DNA of 27,752 nt. Origin: a virus. The position numbers and the translations under genes are program-made. The stretch spans positions 1-27,752 of the IMG/VR virus record IMGVR_UViG_3300046167_000390; one strand, given 5' to 3'. Positions 22,562 to 27,752 of this stretch are shown here, piece by piece; position 1 is the first letter of the stretch; each line of letters starts with the position of its first letter. Below the pieces are notes generated by a model, which had not been told where the DNA came from, searched no databases, and saw only the letters and a list, made by a program, of their open reading frames with translations.

Positions 22562-23292
22562 CTATTTAAATTTGCTTTTTATTTGTCTTGCCTCTATTTC
22601 GTTTTTTTCTTTAGTGTATGTTAGAAATGTCAAACATTCGTGTACTCCTAATTTAGTGATATGTTCAAACTTTGTAACATCTCCGTTAGATAGTCCATAG
22701 ATGCTGTTGTACCACCCCCATTTGGCATTGAAGTTAGATACTCCGCTAAGGTCTGCTCGTTCTTCTTGTCCAAACAGTTCAGCATAGCTATCGATAAGTC
22801 CTTGCCTAAATTGTAAAAAAAAACAACTGCACCTAATACAGCATCTAAAGGCATATCCTTTGCTATTTCGCTTGTGTTAGGGTCATACTCTTTTATCGTA
22901 TATCTATTGCCCTGTCTGTGTTCTATTGGTCTGTATAGTACGTTTACTGCTCTGTGCAAATTGTCGTTATCGCCAATAAAGGTATCTAAGTCCACATACT
23001 CGCCAAAACTCATATCCTCAAGCGATGGGATAAACCCATACTCAACACCGTTTAATTTGAACATAGATATTAGTTGATGCTTAGTGTCGAACATACCGAT
23101 GATGATACTACATATCTCTACTATGTCTGTAGCTTTCATATTTCGCACCACTATTGGTGGCACGTTGCAAAATATCTCAATGGTCTTTAGTTGTAGGTCT
23201 GTTTCGCTTAGTCCCTCTAACTTTGCATATTCTTGATACTGTCCTAAGGTTATCTCGTTTAGGGTTGTCGGTATTCTTAAATTTACATTCAT
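22562..23292 (-). CDS. Tail assembly chaperone with -1 frameshift product
   Basis: Two products can be read. The unshifted frame gives 214 residues and stops at 22648. At codons 158-159 the run of nine T (22815-22823) offers the heptamer T TTT TTT, a canonical -1 slippery site. A -1 slip yields 159 shared residues plus 84 from the other frame: LQFRQGLIDSYAELFGQEER and on through KWGWYNSIYGLSNGD to a stop at 22562, a total of 243. The added segment is a compact domain with WGWY and EARQIKSKFK. This parallels the lambda G/GT tail chaperones. The gene sits after the large terminase and starts inside the late motif. Confidence 0.7.
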
Positions 23293-23322
23293 ATTAATAT
23301 ATAAACGTTTTTAAAATATTTT
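23290..23322 (-). promoter_or_regulatory. 33-bp late motif, copy before the tail chaperone
   Basis: On the minus strand AAAATATTTTA, five bases, and GTTTATATATTAATATG ending on the start codon of the tail chaperone. It overlaps the terminase stop by two bases and fills the 28-base gap. The match to the copy at 11293-11325 is exact outside the spacer. Confidence 0.6.
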
Positions 23323-24529
23323 AGTGAACAATATACTTACCTCTATTTGGGTTTTGTAATTGATAACCTACAGCGTACCTAACCGCATCTATTAAGTGAT
23401 TATACTTATCTATTGGTGTGTTTGATTTGCGTTCCAACCAACGATAGTTATTTAGTTCTTTGATGAGGTTTGTGCTGTCTGGACTTACAACAAGGTCGTA
23501 ATCTTGTAGTAAACTAATTCCGTACGTTACACTCCCCTGTCCTTTAATTGATGGCTTTACACTACACCCTTTTGCTTTTAGTTCTGTTATTAATCGTGGC
23601 TCTGCGCTATCGCCTATTATTAAACCATCTCTTGCGTGTTTTAAATTAAGTTCAGCTATTTGTGAAGTTGTTAATCTTGGTAGGTATACGCATTCCTTTA
23701 AGTATATTGTTTTAGTGCTTGTATCTATGTTTGTTTCTATTAGTGTTGTAGGGTCTGCTGCAAAACCGTAATCTTGACCCCATACGCTTACACCCTTTCT
23801 TTTAAACTCGCCTATTGTCCAATTATTAAATATAACCCCCTCTGCTTTGTTTAGCCACGCACCTAACATTTGTTGTTTGTACTTCTCTGGTCTACGTTGT
23901 CGCATTTGTTCTATCTGCTCTATGTAGCTTTTAGAGAGGTTGTCTATGTTGTCTAAGTATGTGGTGTGTATGTAGGTTGTATTGCCTTTGGTTATATTAC
24001 TTCCTTCCTGCACCCCTCTATCCTCAAAGAAACGTTTGTATATAAAATGCTCTTTAGTTGTTGGGTTTAGTATTAGGATAACCCTGTTTTGTTTACCTTG
24101 TTGTCTTACCGATAAATCAATAGTATCAAACTTCTGTTCGTCTGTTAGTTCTTCCGCTTCATCAACCACCCAAGTTGTAATACCTTGTAATGATTTTAGG
24201 TTTGCGGTTTGGTCGCCACTTGAGGTTTTTATACCTCTGAATATTATCTTACTTCCTGTCTGTTTGTTTATTATCTCGTCTTTAGTTATGTGGAAGTGTT
24301 GTGTAAATCCAAACAATTCTAACTTGTCTATAAATTCTGGTATGATGGATATGTATGCAGAAGTTAGGGTGTAGCGTGTAAACAGTATTGTATGTCCTGC
24401 TTCGTATGTTAGCATCACCAAAAGGGCGTTCACTGAAAATGACTTACCAGACCCACGCCCACCACTTACAATATAATACCTACTGTTTTCGCCTACAATA
24501 GTTTTGTATTTGTTATGTACGTTAATCAA
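23321..24529 (-). CDS. terL: Large terminase subunit
   Basis: A 402-residue packaging motor and nuclease. The ATPase half has Walker A GGRGSGKS (23-30), Walker B TWVVDEAEE (119-127) and a coupling segment LILNPTT (152-158). The nuclease half carries the acidic triad of the RNase H-like fold at D253 (GQDYGFAADP), D307 (LIIGDSAEPR) and D381 (YNHLIDAVRYAVGY). The architecture matches the PBSX/Terminase_3 group. It overlaps the small subunit gene by eight bases. Length and all key residues are intact, in contrast to the frameshifted portal and capsid. Confidence 0.92.
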   Translation of the reverse strand: MINVHNKYKTIVGENSRYYIVSGGRGSGKSFSVNALLVMLTYEAGHTILFTRYTLTSAYISIIPEFIDKLELFGFTQHFHITKDEIINKQTGSKIIFRGIKTSSGDQTANLKSLQGITTWVVDEAEELTDEQKFDTIDLSVRQQGKQNRVILILNPTTKEHFIYKRFFEDRGVQEGSNITKGNTTYIHTTYLDNIDNLSKSYIEQIEQMRQRRPEKYKQQMLGAWLNKAEGVIFNNWTIGEFKRKGVSVWGQDYGFAADPTTLIETNIDTSTKTIYLKECVYLPRLTTSQIAELNLKHARDGLIIGDSAEPRLITELKAKGCSVKPSIKGQGSVTYGISLLQDYDLVVSPDSTNLIKELNNYRWLERKSNTPIDKYNHLIDAVRYAVGYQLQNPNRGKYIVH

Positions 24530-24791
24530 CGAATTTAATTAAATCTCTAAAATTGATGTTTAAGCCCTCTGAACTGTTTATGTCTACACTATCTTTTGGT
24601 TTGCCATACCTATAACCTAAATACAGTTGTAACGCTCTCATATCGCCTTTAGCTACTAACTCGCCTAACTTTGACAATGCTTCGTCTTTGTCTATTATAG
24701 CGTCTAAGCGTTCTATTAGTTTTTGTTCCTGTGCCTTTGGTTTTCTTCCTGCGCCTTGTCTTGCGCCACCATTATTTTTTCTTTTGTCCAT
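24522..24791 (-). CDS. Small terminase subunit-like protein
   Basis: An 89-residue protein starting MDKRKNNGGARQGAGRKPKA, an N-terminal pattern frequent in small terminase subunits, followed by helices (EQKLIERLDAIIDKDEALSK, ALQLYLGYRYGKPKD) and a short acidic tail. The subunit binds the packaging site and regulates the motor. It directly precedes and overlaps the large terminase. It is shorter than many relatives, so a minimal version of the DNA-binding domain is assumed. Confidence 0.7.
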   Translation of the reverse strand: MDKRKNNGGARQGAGRKPKAQEQKLIERLDAIIDKDEALSKLGELVAKGDMRALQLYLGYRYGKPKDSVDINSSEGLNINFRDLIKFVD

Positions 24792-24796
24792 AATTG

Positions 24797-24819
24797 AAAA
24801 AAGATTGTTTAATCAATCT
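24797..24819 (-). promoter_or_regulatory. Hairpin in the terminase leader
   Basis: On the minus strand AGATTG and CAATCT pair across a 6-base loop and are followed by five T, between the late motif (24817-24849) and the small terminase start (24791). It could be a weak terminator or attenuator, or a palindromic operator. The stem is only 6 bp and A/T-rich. Confidence 0.4.
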
Positions 24820-24849
24820 ACTAATATATAAACATAATTATATTTTTTT
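24817..24849 (-). promoter_or_regulatory. 33-bp late motif, copy before the terminase
   Basis: On the minus strand GTTTATATATTAGTAGA with AAAAAAATATA at the five-base spacing. The end differs from the other four copies and contains no start codon; the ATG of the small terminase lies about 26 bases further on. This separates the motif from a start codon and argues for a promoter function. Confidence 0.5.
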
Positions 24850-25372
24850 AGCAGAGTACAGGGTTTTTAACAGGTCTGTTTAATGTAGCACCTTTTACTT
24901 CTTTTATTTTCTTTTGTGGTTTAGTAGTTGCTATTAATTTGTTGTATACCTTTAATCTTGTGTTTATAAAGTTTTCTAATGTGTTATCCTCCCACTTGCT
25001 TACTATGTCTATTAGGTCGTTTATTAGTGCTTCTTTATATGTCTTAGGGTTTTGGTTTTTAAGCGTATCTGCTATTGGCTTTATTTTCTTTTTAGTTGCA
25101 CAGGGTTGTATAGGTAAATCAAAGTCTTTTATTATTTGGTTGAATACCCTTTTATCTCGTTCCTGTAATACTTTAAAATCTCTATAATGATATAACGCTG
25201 CATCGTGTTTTAGCCCTATTTCTTTCCCTAATGACTGAAACGTATATCCTAATTCTCTTGCAAGTCTACAATACACTTTTCTTGCGTATGAGTACTCACG
25301 TTGTCTATTGCGTTCTGATATATCAAATTTATAGTATTTGTTTAGTTCTTCTTTAAGTTGTTGTAGTGTCAT
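24848..25372 (-). CDS. DnaA domain IV-like HTH protein
   Basis: A 174-residue basic protein. Residues 28-68 (YSYARKVYCRLARELGYTFQ, SLGKEIGLKHDAALYHYRDF) resemble the DNA-binding domain IV of DnaA: a helix with R-x-V...L, then a helix-turn-helix in which IGLKHDAALYHY stands where DnaA has GRDHTTVxHA. There is no ATPase domain, so it is not an initiator by itself. The basic C-terminus (KKIKPIADTL, KPQKKIKEVK) may contact DNA. Its gene immediately precedes the terminase unit, so it could be a replication factor, a packaging-site binder or a late regulator. Confidence 0.6.
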   Translation of the reverse strand: MTLQQLKEELNKYYKFDISERNRQREYSYARKVYCRLARELGYTFQSLGKEIGLKHDAALYHYRDFKVLQERDKRVFNQIIKDFDLPIQPCATKKKIKPIADTLKNQNPKTYKEALINDLIDIVSKWEDNTLENFINTRLKVYNKLIATTKPQKKIKEVKGATLNRPVKNPVLC

Positions 25373-25755
25373 TATTCTATCTTTGTAAATTCTGCGGTTT
25401 CTGTTTCGTTTATTTCTTCTTTGTTTTCAAAATACTTATCTACTAAGGCATCTATCATTACAAGTTCGTCAATAGAAGCTGTTTTTATTTTGTGTATTAA
25501 GCTATCTATTTTGTTGAGGACGTTTATGCACATCTCTGGGTTATTGTGATATACCGTGTTAAACCCCTCTTGATATACTTCTTCTAATAGTTTATTAGTC
25601 TTGCCTACTTGGTATTTTATGTTTTGTCTAAACGCCTTACTTCCTTTTAGTTCATCGTTTGCTTCCAAAAGTAATTGTGCTATTAGTACACTCTTTAAGT
25701 AGTTTAGGTGCTTGTCTGATATTACTTCGTTTATTACTTGTTCTTCTCTATCCAT
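25372..25755 (-). CDS. Conserved hypothetical helical protein
   Basis: A 127-residue helical, acidic protein (ISDKHLNYLKSVLIAQLLLE, NNPEMCINVLNKIDSLIHKI, ASIDELVMIDALVDKYFEN). No catalytic motif is visible. It overlaps the DUF3310 gene by 22 bases at its start and the DnaA-like gene by one base, so it is part of the same operon. Similar helical proteins occur at this place in other flavobacterial phages as I recall them, without function. Confidence 0.55.
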   Translation of the reverse strand: MDREEQVINEVISDKHLNYLKSVLIAQLLLEANDELKGSKAFRQNIKYQVGKTNKLLEEVYQEGFNTVYHNNPEMCINVLNKIDSLIHKIKTASIDELVMIDALVDKYFENKEEINETETAEFTKIE

Positions 25756-25961
25756 TTTTCTTGTTCGTTTCTTATGTATTCTATTTCACGTCTTAAATAA
25801 TCTGCAGCTTTTTCTAAGTCCTTTAATTCACTTTCTTTTTTACCTGCTCTGCAAATATACTTAATTATATTACCTCTGTTAAAATTAAGGTTGTAATCTT
25901 TTATAAAGTCTATAACGTCATAGCCCTTACCATTCTCATAGTGTAAATATGTTGCTCTCAT
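25734..25961 (-). CDS. DUF3310 protein
   Basis: A 75-residue protein. HYENGKGYDVIDFIKDYNLN (7-26), FNRGNIIKYICRAGKK (27-42) and ELKDLEKAADYLRREIEYI (45-63) are the hallmarks of the DUF3310 family, small phage proteins that occur near nucleotide metabolism and replication genes. Its biochemical activity is unknown; a nucleotide-kinase-like annotation sometimes given to the family is not supported by any motif here. It is coupled by ATGA to the upstream 56-residue gene. Confidence 0.8.
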   Translation of the reverse strand: MRATYLHYENGKGYDVIDFIKDYNLNFNRGNIIKYICRAGKKESELKDLEKAADYLRREIEYIRNEQEKWIEKNK

Positions 25962-26128
25962 ATTATTGCATTATCTAATTGTTGTATAAGGTGTCGTATC
26001 TCACTACGTTCAAACTTGCCTGTAATCTCTGCATTGTACGTTTTAAACGATAAGTGGTACATATCTTTTTCTGTATCGCCTTTTTTTTCTTTTTTTCCTA
26101 AATACTCAATCTTTAAATCAAATTTCAT
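25958..26128 (-). CDS. 56-residue hypothetical protein
   Basis: A small protein, strand-rich in the first half (MKFDLKIEYLGKKEKK, MYHLSFKTYNAEI) and with a C-terminal helix (SEIRHLIQQLDNAII). The beta-beta-beta-alpha appearance is compact and could be a complete mini-domain. Stop and next start overlap (ATGA). It begins eight bases downstream of the preceding gene's stop. No function is inferred. Confidence 0.6.
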   Translation of the reverse strand: MKFDLKIEYLGKKEKKGDTEKDMYHLSFKTYNAEITGKFERSEIRHLIQQLDNAII

Positions 26129-26135
26129 AGTTTAT

Positions 26136-26264
26136 TTATTGTATGTGTTTATACCATTTGCGAATACGCTTTGTATTCGTTCTTTTTCTGTTTGCTCTTG
26201 CTATATCTTTTTTTAGCATATCTTCATCAGTACAAGGTATGAATTTTATTTTATCCTTTTTCAT
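26136..26264 (-). CDS. 42-residue basic mini-protein
   Basis: MKKDKIKFIPCTDEDMLKKD followed by IARANRKRTNTKRIRKWYKH. The C-terminal half is highly basic, with an Arg/Lys helix typical of nucleic-acid contact. The ATG overlaps the stop of the exonuclease gene (ATGA), which supports expression. I do not recognise a family. Confidence 0.55.
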   Translation of the reverse strand: MKKDKIKFIPCTDEDMLKKDIARANRKRTNTKRIRKWYKHIQ

Positions 26265-27040
26265 AACTCCCCTGTTAAACAATAGTTATCTAAATCTGCA
26301 CCCTCTATAAAGAATTGATTATATAGGTGTAGTGCTTTTTCTACTTTTTCTTCGCCTCTAAAGTAAAATTCTTCTGAACAGTTAAATATACCAATATCTA
26401 AACTGCCTTTGTCCAAAGCTAAGAAATAAAAGTCTTTGTACTCTTTTTGGAATAGGTTGCAATACAAATAGCATTGTACATCATATCCGTACTTGTTAGC
26501 ACTCCAACTAAAGTCTTTTATGTTTGTAGTAGTTTTTAAGTCTACTATTCTATTTGCGCCTAATACATCTGCCTTACCTCTAAAGGGCATATCTAATACG
26601 TTGTCTATTGCAGGTATTTCAAACTCCGCCTTTGTAATTAGTTCCTTTGCGTGTTCGTTTCTATAAAACGCATCTACCAATCTATCCGCATCGTTCTTTT
26701 CTTTCATTGTAAACACTCTTGGATTTTCTGCCTTAGCTTCTCTAAATTTCTTTGTGTTCTTGCTTTGAACATCTATAAAGGTTTGTGCTGCGAAAACCTG
26801 TGGCTCTAATATAGCGGTGTGGAATAGCCACCCATCCCTTAGTGCTTGACTTGTACCACTACCATACTTCAAGCTAAAATTGTATGTCTTTGGGCTTGAT
26901 AGAAGCTGTTTTAAGCTACTACTACTCAAAGCAAGGGTGTTTAGTTCCCCATAGTAAAACTCGTCATCTTCCATACGCTTAAGCAACTCTGCTCTGTCGT
27001 AATATTTATTGTCTAATAGTTTTATTTTATTCAAGGTCAT
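26261..27040 (-). CDS. RecE/DUF3799-like PD-(D/E)XK exonuclease
   Basis: A 259-residue nuclease. The order of motifs is that of the exonuclease VIII-like family: LSSSSLKQLLSSP (39-50), DGWLFHTAILEP (69-80; H74), AEFEIP (138-143), RGKADVL (154-160; D158) and IVDLKTTTN (165-173; D167, K169), then YGYDVQCYLYC (184-194; Q189). Together they make a two-metal site for degrading one strand of double-stranded DNA from an end. Such enzymes pair with an annealing protein. The ERF-like gene at 2.97-3.38 kb and the SSB could be the partners. Sequence is intact in all motifs. Confidence 0.8.
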   Translation of the reverse strand: MTLNKIKLLDNKYYDRAELLKRMEDDEFYYGELNTLALSSSSLKQLLSSPKTYNFSLKYGSGTSQALRDGWLFHTAILEPQVFAAQTFIDVQSKNTKKFREAKAENPRVFTMKEKNDADRLVDAFYRNEHAKELITKAEFEIPAIDNVLDMPFRGKADVLGANRIVDLKTTTNIKDFSWSANKYGYDVQCYLYCNLFQKEYKDFYFLALDKGSLDIGIFNCSEEFYFRGEEKVEKALHLYNQFFIEGADLDNYCLTGEL

Positions 27041-27149
27041 AATTTTTACAAGTTTCAGAACAGTATGTTTGTCCGTTGGTTTCTGTGTCGCACATTCTAC
27101 AGGTGCTTATTTCGTCTGGTGCATCTATGTAATCGTCCCAAATATTCAT
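27027..27149 (-). CDS. 40-residue zinc-binding mini-protein
   Basis: MNIWDDYIDAPDEISTCRMC then DTETNGQTYCSETC at the core: two Cys pairs (C17-x-x-C20 and C30-x-x-x-C34) spaced like a treble-clef or zinc-ribbon knuckle. The protein is acidic otherwise. Its start forms an ATGA overlap with the upstream coiled-coil gene and its end overlaps the exonuclease start by 14 bases. A regulator or adaptor is possible. Confidence 0.6.
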   Translation of the reverse strand: MNIWDDYIDAPDEISTCRMCDTETNGQTYCSETCKNYDLE

Positions 27150-27421
27150 ATTTCGTATTGTTTTAATTTGTTTTCTAATTCTTCTATTTGTTCTCTTTGT
27201 TTTTGTATCATATCGTTTTTTTGTTGTCTAACTAATGTTATCCTTTTGCGTAATACCTCAACCTCTGTTTGTTGTCCGTTTACAAACATACCTATTTCGT
27301 TCATTGCCTTTACGCAATTTCTAAGGTCGGTGTTTAATGGCTTGGCATCTTTCCACTCCATTATCTTATCGGCTAACCAATTAAACCACAAATGATATGC
27401 TTGTTTCTGTAATAAATCCAT
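27146..27421 (-). CDS. Coiled-coil protein of the early region
   Basis: A 91-residue protein. An N-terminal aromatic part (MDLLQKQAYHLWFNWLADKI) precedes a helix with heptads from about 55 to 90 (VEVLRKRITLVRQQKNDMIQ, KQREQIEELENKLKQYEI), predicting a parallel coiled coil. No family is recognised. It overlaps both neighbours (TAATG at its start, ATGA at its end) and belongs to the early chain. Possible oligomeric adaptor. Confidence 0.6.
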   Translation of the reverse strand: MDLLQKQAYHLWFNWLADKIMEWKDAKPLNTDLRNCVKAMNEIGMFVNGQQTEVEVLRKRITLVRQQKNDMIQKQREQIEELENKLKQYEI

Positions 27422-27609
27422 TAGTAAAAAAGTCCAACTATAAACCCAAGAATAAATGTTACTGTTGCAAATAGTATTATAGATAAACGAATAATATATG
27501 CTCTTGCTTCTTCTTTTTCTTGTTCTTGTTTTTCTAACTCTTTTTGAGTGTAAACCTCAATCCTGTTTTTGCGTGTTTGGATATGTAATCCTGTTTTTGT
27601 TTTCTTCAT
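27421..27609 (-). CDS. Small single-pass membrane protein
   Basis: A 62-residue protein with a basic cytoplasmic-type N-terminus (1-40, rich in Lys and Glu) and one hydrophobic C-terminal segment (about 43-62, IRLSIILFATVTFILGFIVG). No signal peptide cleavage site is seen. A tail-anchored layout like this occurs among superinfection exclusion and host-takeover proteins, but that role is only a guess. Confidence 0.6.
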   Translation of the reverse strand: MKKTKTGLHIQTRKNRIEVYTQKELEKQEQEKEEARAYIIRLSIILFATVTFILGFIVGLFY

Positions 27610-27610
27610 T

Positions 27611-27752
27611 TTATTGTATGTTAAATATTATACTTTTTATATATAGTTCTCTATTCTCTAAATGCTTCTTAATACGCTCTGTTAAACTACCTTTTGTTTT
27701 TAGGTGTATAAGTGTAGCTTGTATCTGTGCTAACTCTTTTTTTAAATCTGTT
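27611..27752 (-). CDS. C-terminal part of a coiled-coil gene at right edge
   Basis: The 3' end of a gene that begins beyond the window. Its last 46 residues (TDLKKELAQIQATLIHLKTK, GSLTERIKKHLENRELYIKS, then IIFNIQ) are basic and helical, with a hydrophobic heptad pattern. It ends one base before the start codon region of the membrane protein gene. Its identity cannot be told from this part. Confidence 0.5.
   Translation of the reverse strand, partial: TDLKKELAQIQATLIHLKTKGSLTERIKKHLENRELYIKSIIFNIQ

Noticed and set aside
23982-24374. Plus-strand frame opposite the large terminase
   Set aside because: It covers the terminase ATPase domain, whose motifs are intact on the minus strand.

Overview
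The window is one strand of an AT-rich tailed-phage genome. Every gene I accept lies on the minus strand and is read from the right end to the left end. The families point to a lytic-type siphovirus of Bacteroidetes, most likely of a flavobacterium. Three things support this: perfect TAnnTTTG promoter boxes with a TTG about 20 bases upstream, the absence of Shine-Dalgarno sequences, and a set of small proteins I associate with marine flavobacterial phages (for example the MRLGDLVYY protein, the CCDGS-AQGIG protein and the MPIPKP protein). I saw no integrase, repressor, tRNA or CRISPR array.

Layout in reading order. At 27.7-24.8 kb lie early or middle genes: a partial coiled-coil gene, a small membrane protein, a zinc-binding mini-protein, a RecE/DUF3799-type PD-(D/E)XK exonuclease, a DUF3310 protein and a protein with a DnaA domain IV-like helix-turn-helix. 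At 24.8-15.98 kb lie packaging (small and large terminase) and the tail module: a tail assembly chaperone with a -1 frameshift site, a tail terminator-like protein, a gp10-like protein, two large tail proteins and the tape measure. At 15.99-8.4 kb lies the head module: XkdF-type protease, several small virion proteins, acidic scaffold, major capsid protein, tail-tube-like protein, portal and connector. At 8.4-4.8 kb lie a head/tail fibre with duplicated lectin-like domains and the lysis genes (M15 peptidase, holin-like proteins). At 4.6 kb to the left end lie recombination and replication genes: a NinG/Rap nuclease, small proteins, an annealing-like protein, an SSB with a DLPF tail, a RecA/DnaB-like ATPase, an ECF-like sigma factor and two more PD-(D/E)XK nucleases.

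Regulation can partly be read from the sequence. Two early promoters (left edge and 4.02-4.06 kb) have a canonical host architecture and share a TTTGTTTA doublet with 11-bp phasing over the -33 region. The late region instead carries five copies of a 33-bp A/T motif ending in TATATATTAATATG or a close variant. Four of them end exactly on a start codon. This could be a phage-specific promoter served by the phage sigma factor, or a translation-initiation element. Hairpin terminators follow the SSB, the capsid protein, the tail-tube-like gene and the NinG region.

The most notable points are the T9 slippery site in the tail chaperone, which yields a 214- or 243-residue product; three structural genes (portal, capsid, a tail protein) whose conserved C-termini continue one base out of frame; the 33-bp late motif; the paired early-promoter repeats; a possible short RNA between NinG and the replication operon; and a module order in which tail genes sit between terminase and head genes. 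No search was run: family names rest on my reading of the sequences.
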